Assembly: GCA_937873555.1 (NCBI GenBank)
Contig: CALMWN010000473.1
Coordinates: forward strand, 1 to 10,299
DNA length: 10,299 bases
Source of the DNA: an uncultured Clostridia bacterium
Lineage (GTDB): Bacteria > Bacillota > Clostridia > Acetivibrionales > CALMWN01
Direction of reading: 5' to 3'
Shown piece by piece: positions 1-6,248 of this stretch. The notes below the pieces were generated by a model. That model had not been told where the DNA came from and did not search any database. It saw nothing but the letters and a program-made list of their open reading frames with translations. Position numbers and translations under genes: made by a program. Position 1 is the stretch's first letter, and the number at the start of each line of letters is the position of its first letter.

Positions 1-26
1 AATTATTATAGCTTATTTTTCAGATT

Positions 27-56
27 TTGTGTCCAACCTCTTGGTACCATTATAAT
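27..56 (+). promoter_or_regulatory. possible sigma-A promoter
   Basis: A perfect -10 box TATAAT (51-56) lies 18 nt after a weak -35 box TTGTGT (27-32). It would drive the short zinc-ribbon ORF at 144 and possibly the transporter at 319. The -35 match is poor and the region is AT-rich, so a chance match is possible. Confidence 0.3.
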
Positions 57-143
57 TTGTATAATGAATATCACAGTTATGGTTGTCAATTGTAATGGAT
101 TAAGCAAAATAATAATAAATAAAATTGAAACTAAGTACTTACA

Positions 144-278
144 ATGGTAAAATGTAACTGCGGTAAACATAATTCAGCATATAAATATGAGAATTCGATA
201 TACATCGAAAGATGTTCACATTGCAGTTATTCATCTTCATTGGCTGCAGTGGGCAGCAAAACAATAACTCAGGTATAA
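144..278 (+). CDS. possible 44-aa zinc-ribbon-like peptide
   Basis: This short ORF, starting at ATG 144 and ending at TAA 276-278, encodes 44 residues. It has a Cys-x-Cys-Gly pair near the N terminus (C4, C6) and a Cys-x2-Cys pair later (C24, C27), the spacing expected of a small zinc ribbon. An in-frame stop lies just upstream, so this ATG is the first possible start. No convincing ribosome-binding site precedes it, which is the main argument against it. It ends 40 nt before the transporter gene and points the same way, so it could be a leader or co-transcribed peptide. I do not recognise a family. The function is unknown; the zinc-binding idea rests only on the cysteine pattern. Confidence 0.35.
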   Translation: MVKCNCGKHNSAYKYENSIYIERCSHCSYSSSLAAVGSKTITQV

Positions 279-318
279 TAAATTTTAATTGGAAAATTGA
301 TAAATAAGGAGACGGAAA

Positions 319-1458
319 GTGAATAAACGGGTATCGTTATATTTATGTTATGCAGCTATAACTCTTTTTGCAATGGTATTAACTATCAATAGTCCTTTAT
401 TGTCCGACATATCAGCAACACTTCATTTAAGTCTAGCCCAGTCAGGTGTTTTATTCACGGCGAACTTTACTGGCTTTGTTTGTTTCATAATGATAGGCGG
501 AATTCTGGCAGACCGAATAAGCAAGAAAACCGTTCTTTCCACCTCAATCGGCGGTTTGGCTATATCCATCCTTTTATTTCCTCTTACAGCAAACATCTAT
601 ATTTCATGCGCAATCATGGTCTTAATAGGAGGATTCGGCGGCATTATTGAAAGTATTATAAGTGCTGTAGTAGCTGAGTTATATCCGGAAAAAGCAGTTT
701 TCTATATAAACATGAGCCAGGTGTTTTTTGGTATCGGAGCTTTGGTCGGTCCCATAACAGCAGGTATTGTAGTTTCTTTGGGAACTTCATGGCAGATGTG
801 TTATTATGTATTGGGTATATTGCTGCTGTTTCTCACAGTTGCTTTTATTGCAAACAAATTGCCGCTTTCGCCTCAAAATGAGAAAATTACTTGGAAAGGC
901 TTTGTAAATCTTATTTCAGATCCCCGGTTTCTACTTATATGTATTTGCATGTTTCTTTATACAGGTTCTGAAGTAGGAGGATGGGGATGGTTATCTACAT
1001 TTCTTAAAAAAAACCTGGATTTTTCACCCCTTAGTTCCAGCATAGCTGTAGGCCTATTCTGGTTAGCCATGACCTTAGGCAGATTTCTATTTGGTTCTTT
1101 AACAGGAAAATTCAGCACAAGACATCTGGTCATAACCTTATCTTTCACATCAGCAATAGTAACTTTCTTCTTGGGTGTATCGTCCAATCCATACACTATT
1201 TGGATATTGATATTGTTAATGGGCTTTGCGTACTCAAGTTTATGGCCTTTAATCGTAGCTTATGGAGACAGCCAGTATGATAAACCCAAAGGAACAATTT
1301 TTGCACTTCTTGTTGGATGCGGAGGGGTAGGAGCAGCAATTGTTCCGTTTTTATTGGGAATGATTGCTCAAATCACAAATATCCATTTTGCTATCATAAG
1401 CCCCGTTGTATTATTATTCATTCTAGGGCTTATTTTTTGGAGATTTGATCATTCCTAA
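319..1458 (+). CDS. MFS transporter, probably sugar (FHS-like)
   Basis: This is a 379-aa integral membrane protein of the major facilitator superfamily, full length for the family. About twelve hydrophobic segments are visible (roughly residues 5-25, 43-63, 70-88, 93-117, 130-152, 159-178, 203-220, 240-260, 268-288, 291-314, 325-349 and 355-375). The MFS loop 2-3 motif is present as GGILADRISKK (60-70). The TM7 region, YTGSEVGGWGWL (214-225), resembles the acidic-residue motif of fucose/glucose:H+ symporters (FHS family), so a sugar or sugar-acid is the likely substrate, taken up with protons. Translation starts at GTG 319, 7 nt after the ribosome-binding site AAGGAG (306-311). A TATAAT box at 274-279 lacks a good -35. 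The convergent neighbour is a sugar isomerase-like TIM barrel, which supports a carbohydrate role. The exact substrate cannot be read from the sequence. Confidence 0.88.
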   Translation: MNKRVSLYLCYAAITLFAMVLTINSPLLSDISATLHLSLAQSGVLFTANFTGFVCFIMIGGILADRISKKTVLSTSIGGLAISILLFPLTANIYISCAIMVLIGGFGGIIESIISAVVAELYPEKAVFYINMSQVFFGIGALVGPITAGIVVSLGTSWQMCYYVLGILLLFLTVAFIANKLPLSPQNEKITWKGFVNLISDPRFLLICICMFLYTGSEVGGWGWLSTFLKKNLDFSPLSSSIAVGLFWLAMTLGRFLFGSLTGKFSTRHLVITLSFTSAIVTFFLGVSSNPYTIWILILLMGFAYSSLWPLIVAYGDSQYDKPKGTIFALLVGCGGVGAAIVPFLLGMIAQITNIHFAIISPVVLLFILGLIFWRFDHS

Positions 1459-1523
1459 CATAGAAAAAATCAGTGTATAAGTACTGCTAACATAAATCTG
1501 CCCGATAATTTTAGCTATTTTTA

Positions 1524-2378
1524 TTAAAACAAAATTTTTTTTATATTTTCATTCAGTTTTTCTCCATACTTCCGGTAAATATCCCATGCCGTTTCTGTAT
1601 TCCCCTTTAAATCAGGCTTGTGAGCGGATGGGGCCATATGTGGTTCAATTGATATAAAACCACAGTATCCTCTTTTGTACTGATCTTCTAGAATTCTGAA
1701 AACCTCCGAATTTCCTTCTCCAGGATAACAGAAATTCTTTCCGTTTTTACTTCCTGCGTCCTTTATATGAATATATGAAATATAATCTCTTACCTCAGTA
1801 TAATAGTCCCAAGAGTCTTTTCCATACATGCTTAAAGGATTGCCGGTATCATAAAGGCATACGAGATGACCTGATCCCACTTTTTCTAAGAATTCTGCCA
1901 TTTTTCTTCCCGAATCGGCATACCAGCCGGCACAGTTCTCCAATGCCAGAAAAACCCCACTTTTTTGAGCAATTGCTGCCAGCACCTTCAGCCTCTCCAA
2001 TGACCGGTCATGCCATTGGTCGTCAGACAAATCAGACCTTTTGTAGCCCATTACACGTATATAGCGGCAGTCCGTCCTCACAGCAAAAGCTATCAGTTTC
2101 TCAAGTGTCCGGATATCTTTTTCAAAAGGCTGATACTTTTCACCTGCGAGAAAAAGCTTTCCTATATCTGATGCCAGACAACTTACCTTAATTTTACTTA
2201 CTTCAAGTGTCTTTATTATATTTTCCACAAGCTTTTCATCAGCATTATCTATTGTAATGCGGTTTATATTCCGTATTTCTAAGTAGTCCCATCCCAACTG
2301 CCTGTGCATCGTTATTTGTTCTTCCAATGTATCGGCACACTCATCTGAAATTCCAGAAATTATAAATTTACTTCCCAC
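1524..2378 (-). CDS. sugar phosphate isomerase/epimerase-like TIM barrel protein
   Basis: This cytosolic protein belongs to the xylose isomerase-like TIM barrel family (AP endonuclease 2 fold). Members isomerise or epimerise sugars or inositols using a bound divalent metal. The four usual metal ligands are visible: E in LALEN, D in YDTGNP, H in YIHIKD and E in SIEPH (E159, D189, H216, E257 counted from the upstream ATG 2414). Two starts are possible. ATG 2414 (296 aa) has no ribosome-binding site and sits where a predicted promoter would start transcription. GTG 2378 (284 aa) follows AAGGGAAGG (2386-2394) by 7 nt and places the first beta strand (FIISGISDE) at the N terminus, as usual in the family, so I prefer it. 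It converges on the transporter with 65 nt between them, which suggests shared sugar metabolism. The substrate is unknown; length and fold argue against a true xylose isomerase. Confidence 0.85.
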   Translation of the reverse strand: MGSKFIISGISDECADTLEEQITMHRQLGWDYLEIRNINRITIDNADEKLVENIIKTLEVSKIKVSCLASDIGKLFLAGEKYQPFEKDIRTLEKLIAFAVRTDCRYIRVMGYKRSDLSDDQWHDRSLERLKVLAAIAQKSGVFLALENCAGWYADSGRKMAEFLEKVGSGHLVCLYDTGNPLSMYGKDSWDYYTEVRDYISYIHIKDAGSKNGKNFCYPGEGNSEVFRILEDQYKRGYCGFISIEPHMAPSAHKPDLKGNTETAWDIYRKYGEKLNENIKKILF

Positions 2379-2419
2379 AATATTACCTTCCCTTATATCC
2401 TCTATATTTTTCATTCAAT

Positions 2420-2448
2420 TTAATACAATTCTACATGGCGTAAGACAA
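2420..2448 (-). promoter_or_regulatory. predicted promoter of the isomerase gene
   Basis: On the minus strand TTGTCT (2443-2448) and TATTAA (2420-2425) are separated by 17 nt. Transcription would begin near 2413, leaving a leader of about 35 nt before GTG 2378 that contains the purine-rich site AAGGGAAGG. Each box matches consensus at four of six bases. Confidence 0.4.
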
Positions 2449-2480
2449 ACATTCAAGATATTAAAATTTAACGTTATCAT

Positions 2481-2945
2481 CTATTCAAATTCCCTGAAGC
2501 CCATGGCAAGCCAGTCTTTTCTGGTAATTGCATTTTTGACCTGCAGCTTTTTAGCCTTCTGAAAATTATGAAGTGCAGTCTTCAAATCATCTTCATAAAT
2601 TCCGGTCACCATACCCTTGAAGTATCCGAGCTCTGCAAGCTTCCTCTGTATTGCAAATACATCCGCGCCCCTGTCACCCGGATTGATATCGGAAAAACCC
2701 CTGCCGAAGGGGCCGAAGCACCCATTGAGTATTACCACCGGAGTACCTATCGTTATTCTGCCGTATAAGTCCCTGACATCATCGTTGTACATCCTTATAC
2801 AACCATGACTGGCTGCCGAGCCGATTGATTCATTGAATACCGTCCCATGGATGCCATACGTACCCCACCCTATATACCGATTTGGAACACATAAGGTAAC
2901 TACCTGCTGAATAGAAATTAAGCCCGGCAACCATTTTTGTGGCAA
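2481..2945 (-). pseudogene. N-terminally truncated L,D-transpeptidase with peptidoglycan-binding domain
   Basis: The ORF encodes the C-terminal half of a YkuD-type L,D-transpeptidase followed by a peptidoglycan-binding domain. The family makes 3-3 cross-links in the cell wall outside the membrane. The catalytic signature is intact: GIHG (31-34) and SHGCIRM (46-52), with nucleophile Cys49, His47 and Arg51. Residues 87-150 form a typical PG-binding repeat (DRGADVFAIQRKLAELGYF...). The signal or membrane segment and the first half of the YkuD domain are missing; recognisable homology starts only around residue 22. The frame opens at a TTG codon 9 nt after an in-frame stop (TAA), with no ribosome-binding site. 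It lies 22 nt from the toxin-antitoxin-like pair, so arrival of that pair may have removed the front of the gene. It is probably not functional as a secreted enzyme. Confidence 0.72.
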
Positions 2946-2967
2946 CCAGGCTTACCTTTCTTAAAAA

Positions 2968-3129
2968 TTACACATGTATTTTTTCTGAGTTGCTGGGCGA
3001 GATATCTGCTTTTTTTGCTTTTTGTTTATAGAAATTCAGAAGTTCTTTACTATTCATTCCTTTTGTTTCCTCGTAATGTTTATTACGAACTTCACGAAGC
3101 AATTTCATTTCTTTTGATTCTTCATACAT
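2968..3129 (-). CDS. small charged partner protein of the PIN toxin (putative antitoxin)
   Basis: This 53-aa ORF immediately follows the PIN gene: its ATG at 3129 lies one base past the PIN stop codon (3131-3133). The ribosome-binding site AGGAGG (3139-3144) is inside the end of the PIN gene, 9 nt before ATG 3129. An ATG at 3138 abuts that site and is too close to be the start. The product is rich in Lys and Glu, begins MYEESKEMKLLREVRNKHYE and contains ETKGMNSKELLNFYKQKAKK, so it should be mostly helical. From memory, short proteins with the pattern 'REIREKxYEETKxM(S/T)xEE' accompany PIN-domain genes in many bacteria, and that is the basis for calling it an antitoxin. No DNA-binding fold is obvious. 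It is translationally coupled to the toxin; the order toxin-then-antitoxin is the reverse of the usual vapBC. Confidence 0.68.
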   Translation of the reverse strand: MYEESKEMKLLREVRNKHYEETKGMNSKELLNFYKQKAKKADISPSNSEKIHV

Positions 3130-3130
3130 A

Positions 3131-3607
3131 TCAATCATCCTCCTCTAAAAGCTCATACGGCGGTATCAATGCTAATTCGCCATACCCAAGCATTTTGTTT
3201 ACGCCATTAATACCAATAAAAGCACGCAATTTCAGTATATGCTTAAAATTCCAGGATACAATCGCATTACAACCTTCAACTGTTGCCGCTGCAACATGCA
3301 TTGCATCATCCACACATTTTGGTGGCAAAACTGATTGTGTTAAATACCTCTGTGCCAGTTCAGTTATTTCTTCAGTTAACTCAATATTTGTATATGCTAT
3401 TTCCTTCAAATGGTCACCAAGTATTGTTTTCTTAGGTTCAGGGCAATCCTCAATCTCAGCCTTGGTTACCTCTGAAATATATACCTCGTATTCTCCGGCT
3501 TTTACATCGTTCCAGAATCTATGTGTAATAGTCATCTTCTCAGGCACGTCATCCGCGTGAAGGTGGCTAATTACCGAGGTATCAAGGTATATTTTAAGTT
3601 TCTTCAT
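3131..3607 (-). CDS. PIN-domain ribonuclease, VapC-like toxin
   Basis: This is a 158-aa PIN-domain protein, a family of Mg2+/Mn2+-dependent RNases that includes VapC toxins. The acidic active-site set is visible: D9 in YLDTSVIS, E51 in EVTKAEIE, D100/D101 in CVDDAMHVAAA, and the final motif VSWNFKH (117-123), where Asn120 stands in the fourth position. The start is ATG 3607, with GGAG 8 nt upstream; an in-frame TTG at 3613 is only 2 nt from that site. A -10 box lies upstream at 3640-3645. The downstream small gene is coupled to it. The pair is flanked by a truncated cell-wall gene and a broken small gene, consistent with a mobile module. Toxicity and the RNA target are inferred from the family only. 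Confidence 0.85.
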   Translation of the reverse strand: MKKLKIYLDTSVISHLHADDVPEKMTITHRFWNDVKAGEYEVYISEVTKAEIEDCPEPKKTILGDHLKEIAYTNIELTEEITELAQRYLTQSVLPPKCVDDAMHVAAATVEGCNAIVSWNFKHILKLRAFIGINGVNKMLGYGELALIPPYELLEEDD

Positions 3608-3639
3608 TTGCAAATCTCCAATCTTTATCCTCTGATTCT

Positions 3640-3666
3640 ATTATACCGAAAAAGGTGAATCGGCAA
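3640..3666 (-). promoter_or_regulatory. predicted promoter of the PIN/partner operon
   Basis: On the minus strand a perfect TATAAT (3640-3645) lies 33 nt before the PIN start codon. The best -35 candidate, TTGCCG (3661-3666), is 15 nt upstream, which is short. The -10 is convincing; the -35 is weak. Confidence 0.4.
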
Positions 3667-3683
3667 AAGTAGTTCTCAAAAAA

Positions 3684-3707
3684 TTCCCATTATAAGCTAG
3701 CTGGGAA
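3684..3707. promoter_or_regulatory. dyad-symmetric site, possible operator
   Basis: TTCCCA (3684-3689) and TGGGAA (3702-3707) form an inverted repeat with a 12-nt centre that itself contains most of the palindrome AGCTAGCT. It sits between the divergent PIN promoter and the small membrane-protein promoter, just upstream of the latter's -35. That is a natural place for an operator. No regulator can be assigned. Confidence 0.35.
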
Positions 3708-3711
3708 ATAT

Positions 3712-3740
3712 TTGCATAGATCTGATGATATAAAGATAAT
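3712..3740 (+). promoter_or_regulatory. predicted promoter of the small membrane-protein gene
   Basis: TTGCAT (3712-3717) and GATAAT (3735-3740) are separated by 17 nt, a good sigma-A spacing. The first gene downstream starts at 3774. Confidence 0.45.
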
Positions 3741-3773
3741 ATTTATAATGAAATAATAGTTAGGTGGTAGTAT

Positions 3774-4015
3774 ATGCTTCAAAAGATTCTTATATTGATT
3801 GTTATTCTATTAGTTTGTATGTGCAGTTATCTTACTTTCAAACTCTACACATTAAATACTGTTAAGACAAAGTATATAATCTTGGAAACCTTGGAGATGC
3901 AATTGATTATATCAAGACTTCCAATTTTAAAACAATTATTGACTATGTTTATCAATGCGGTAAAGATAAGGTCGATATTGCCGCAGTTTATAAAACTTTA
4001 AAGCTTGCTGCTTAA
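3774..4015 (+). pseudogene. frameshifted small single-TM protein
   Basis: The first 31 codons encode a membrane anchor (MLQKILILIVILLVCMCSYL...) ending in LYTLNTVK. After that the frame becomes unconvincing and stops at 4001. The -1 frame beginning at 3866 instead reads as an ordinary soluble protein (DKVYNLGNLGDAIDYIKTS..., 49 residues) ending at TAA 4013-4015. Adding one A to the AA pair at 3864-3865 joins the halves cleanly as ...TVKDKVYNLG..., giving about 80 aa with one N-terminal TM helix and a helical tail. The ribosome-binding site AGGTGG is 7 nt from ATG 3774, and a promoter is visible upstream. The gene is therefore real but broken in this sequence, by mutation or by a sequencing error. 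I do not recognise the family. It ends 13 nt before the likely recombinase start. Confidence 0.6.
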
Positions 4016-4028
4016 TCTTATCCATTTT

Positions 4029-4892
4029 ATGGATTTGGTTTTGCACAAGTCAAGTCAATTAAAATTTGACATGGAGCTTAGAGGGCTAAGCATTCATACC
4101 CAGGAAGAATATTTGACCAAGTCAAAAATGTTTCAACTGCACTTTGGCAAACCTGCCTCTGAACTTGGAGAAAAAGAGATTAGAGAATTTCTCCACTATC
4201 TGGCGGTCACTAGGAAACTCACACCTGCGAGCATCAATACCTACAATAGTGGACTCAGATTTTTGTATGGGGTAACGTTGAATAAAAGTTTGAATTACAA
4301 ACAAGTGCCCCGCCAAAGACAGTTGAGAAAAATACCTGATATTCTAACCACTGACGAAGTACAAAGACTTTTTGATGCTTGTGAAAATCTGCGGGATAAA
4401 TGCATACTTATGACCATATATGGCGCTGGATTAAGACTAAGCGAAACTGCAAATTTAAAAGTCTCAGATATTGATAGCCAGAAAATGCGAATTTTAATTC
4501 ATAATGGCAAGGGCGGAAAGGACAGATATGCATTACTATCACAATCCAATCTCGATATACTCCGTAAATATTGGAAATCTTATCATCCAAAAGAATGGCT
4601 GTTTTACAGCAGAGTCAAATGTACCGGATCTCATATTACTACCAAGGCAATAGAAAATCTATTTCACAAATATAAATCAAAAGCCGGTATCACCAAGAAA
4701 GCATCCATTCATACTTTAAGGCATTGTTTTGCAACTCATTTACTTGAAGCCGGAACAAATATTTTTCACATAAAACAACTCCTTGGTCATTCCAACATTA
4801 GATCCACTTGTTTCTATTTACATTTGCTGAGGTTGGATTCTTTAAATGTAACAAGCCCTCTTGATATGTTGGGAGGATCTGCTGATGATTGA
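4029..4892 (+). CDS. tyrosine recombinase/integrase of an IS91-type element
   Basis: This 287-aa (from ATG 4029) tyrosine recombinase cuts and rejoins DNA through a 3'-phosphotyrosine. An N-terminal SAM-like core-binding domain (about 10-95) precedes the catalytic domain (about 104-287). The catalytic residues are present: R136 in GAGLRLSE, K164 in GKGGKDR, H228 and R231 in HTLRH, H254 in LLGHSNIRST, and nucleophile Y263 in CFYLHL. It therefore appears intact. The frame is open back to TTG 4005, inside the previous gene, but ATG 4029 fits the usual N terminus; neither start has a clear ribosome-binding site. Its stop codon overlaps the transposase start by 8 nt. Such recombinases are known companions of some IS91-family transposases, and their role (circle resolution or integration) is not settled. 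It does not look like a phage integrase, which is usually longer. Confidence 0.9.
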   Translation: MDLVLHKSSQLKFDMELRGLSIHTQEEYLTKSKMFQLHFGKPASELGEKEIREFLHYLAVTRKLTPASINTYNSGLRFLYGVTLNKSLNYKQVPRQRQLRKIPDILTTDEVQRLFDACENLRDKCILMTIYGAGLRLSETANLKVSDIDSQKMRILIHNGKGGKDRYALLSQSNLDILRKYWKSYHPKEWLFYSRVKCTGSHITTKAIENLFHKYKSKAGITKKASIHTLRHCFATHLLEAGTNIFHIKQLLGHSNIRSTCFYLHLLRLDSLNVTSPLDMLGGSADD

Positions 4893-6018
4893 GATACAGG
4901 ATATATTCTTAATGTATGGTGATTCATATCGACAAAAGCACAAACTTCCCAACAATATCCATAAGGCTATGTCGTCCATTGAAAAATGCAGAACTTTTTC
5001 TTTAGGTGCACATGCTGATGTCTGCGATGAATGCGGCTATACTAAAATTTCCTACAATTCCTGCCGGAATCGTCATTGTCCCAAATGTCAAACCATGAGC
5101 AAGGAAAGATGGATTGACGCAAGAAAAGATGATTTGCTTAACGTCAAGTACTTCCACATTGTCTTTACGATTCCCGATACACTTAATTCTGTTGCCTTTC
5201 AAAACCAAAAAGCTGTTTATGACATTCTGTTCAAGTCAGTAGCTGAAACGCTTCTGGAACTTTCAGAAGATAAAAAATATATTGGTGCAAAGCTGGGGTT
5301 CACTTCTATTTTACATACATGGGGACAAAACCTTATGCACCATCCGCATATACATTGTATCGTACCTGGTGGCGGACTATCATCCATCGGGAAGTGGGTT
5401 GACAGCAAGAAGAAGTTTTTTATTCCGGTTAAGGTCCTATCACGTAAATTCCGTGGTAAATTTTTATTTTATCTAAAGCAGGCATATATGAACTCTAATC
5501 TTATTTTTTGCGGAAATCAACAGTATCTTGTTGATAAAAACAGTTTCAATTCCTTTCTTTCAACTCTTTATTCCAGAGAATGGATTGCTTATTGCAAACC
5601 ACCTTTTAAAAACGCCGCTTACGTAGTGGAGTATTTAGGCAGATACACACACCGGGTCGCCATTTCAAACAACCGGATACTTAAGTTGGAAAATGGCGTT
5701 GTCACATTCAAATGGCGTGATTACAAGGATAATAACCGGCAAAAACTTATGACCCTTTCAGTTGAGGAATTCATCCGACGCTTTCTTATTCATATTCTGC
5801 CGGACAGATTTATGAAAATACGTCATTATGGAATATTGGGTAACCGCAACAAAACTACAAAGCTGAAACTTTGCAAACAGCTTACAAATACTCCAATGAG
5901 GCAAAACCCTAAAGAAAAGTTAACAGCCCTTCAGCTTCTTAAAAAGTTAACTGGTAAGGATTTTTCAATCTGCCCTTGCTGTGGCATTGGGCACTTCAGC
6001 AGAGCTGCACCAGCATGA
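4885..6018 (+). CDS. IS91 family transposase (HUH, Y2)
   Basis: This 377-aa rolling-circle transposase nicks one strand at the element end and stays linked through a tyrosine. An N-terminal zinc-binding domain (C47, C50 in CDECGY; C60, H64, C65, C68 in CRNRHCPKC) precedes the HUH core, HHPHIHCIVPGGG (152-164; H155 and H157 bind the metal). The two tyrosines Y250 and Y254 follow in YVVEYLGRYTHRVAISNNRI. The C terminus has another Cys cluster, CPCC (363-366). Length and motifs suggest an intact enzyme. ATG 4885 is preceded by GGGAGG (4871-4876) with 8 nt spacing. It overlaps the recombinase stop (4890-4892), so the two are translationally coupled. An in-frame TTG at 4861 lacks support. Confidence 0.95.
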   Translation: MIEIQDIFLMYGDSYRQKHKLPNNIHKAMSSIEKCRTFSLGAHADVCDECGYTKISYNSCRNRHCPKCQTMSKERWIDARKDDLLNVKYFHIVFTIPDTLNSVAFQNQKAVYDILFKSVAETLLELSEDKKYIGAKLGFTSILHTWGQNLMHHPHIHCIVPGGGLSSIGKWVDSKKKFFIPVKVLSRKFRGKFLFYLKQAYMNSNLIFCGNQQYLVDKNSFNSFLSTLYSREWIAYCKPPFKNAAYVVEYLGRYTHRVAISNNRILKLENGVVTFKWRDYKDNNRQKLMTLSVEEFIRRFLIHILPDRFMKIRHYGILGNRNKTTKLKLCKQLTNTPMRQNPKEKLTALQLLKKLTGKDFSICPCCGIGHFSRAAPA

Positions 6019-6070
6019 ATGTTTCAAACTTATATATTTTCTTAAATGCCTATTTGGGGAGGGGGAAGCT

Positions 6071-6163
6071 ATGCATATTTTTCTATTAACACCAAAAATC
6101 CAATATCTTGATTATCGCTTTTTCATTAACTCTTTGATAAAAATCCTGAAATATGATGTCTAG
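6071..6163 (+). CDS. possible 30-aa peptide after the transposase
   Basis: A short ORF starts at ATG 6071 behind a very purine-rich stretch (about 6056-6066, GGGGAGGGGG), which would be a strong ribosome-binding site 4-5 nt from the start. It ends at TAG 6161-6163. The product (MHIFLLTPKIQYLDYRFFIN...) is hydrophobic with aromatic residues and has no recognised homologue. The G-rich stretch may instead belong to the 3' end of the IS91-type element, so the ORF could be a coincidence. Confidence 0.2.
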   Translation: MHIFLLTPKIQYLDYRFFINSLIKILKYDV

Positions 6164-6173
6164 AAAAGATTAA

Positions 6174-6248
6174 AACCCCATAATTATTGTCAGTGCCAAA
6201 CTTTCCGCAGTTTCGTTCTATGACAATTATCTAAAGTTTAGCGGGGTT
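6174..6248. repeat. nested inverted repeats (cruciform-like) 3' of the IS91-type transposase
   Basis: Three arms nest around one centre: AACCCC (6174-6179) with GGGGTT (6243-6248), ATTGTCA (6186-6192) with TGACAAT (6221-6227), and AAACT (6198-6202) with AGTTT (6209-6213). GTTC, the usual IS91 flank, lies in the gap at 6215-6218. This may contain the element's origin end, or an RNA structure. Confidence 0.5.

Larger units (their letters stand above)
4016..6214 (+). mobile_element. IS91-type element with tyrosine recombinase and HUH transposase (ends tentative)
   Basis: The two element genes overlap and share direction: a tyrosine recombinase (4029-4892) and an IS91-family Y2 transposase (4885-6018). 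IS91 elements move by single-strand, rolling-circle-like transposition, have no terminal inverted repeats, and insert with the 3' end next to GTTC or CTTG. A candidate 3' end is the small hairpin AAACT-6-AGTTT (6198-6213) one base before GTTC (6215-6218). The 5' end must lie near 4016-4028, because the previous gene ends at 4015; ATCCATtttATGGAT (4020-4034) is a hairpin there. Both boundaries are inferred and could be wrong by tens of bases or more. Confidence 0.6.

Noticed and set aside
64..150. 28-aa ORF in the first 150 bases
   Set aside because: It begins almost directly at the predicted -10 box, overlaps the cysteine-paired ORF in another frame, and has no ribosome-binding site.
957..1196. 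79-aa minus-strand ORF
   Set aside because: It lies wholly inside the MFS transporter gene, in the opposite direction, with no ribosome-binding site and an unlikely composition; it is a shadow frame.
1459..1523. Terminator between the convergent MFS and isomerase genes
   Set aside because: Although one is expected there, I could not find a stable stem followed by a T-run.
1775..2191. 138-aa plus-strand ORF
   Set aside because: It is antisense to the well-supported TIM-barrel gene; rich in Ser, Pro, His and Phe, as typical of shadow frames.
2937..3560. 207-aa plus-strand ORF
   Set aside because: It is antisense to the PIN toxin and its partner, both of which have clear motifs or ribosome-binding sites; it shows no domain.
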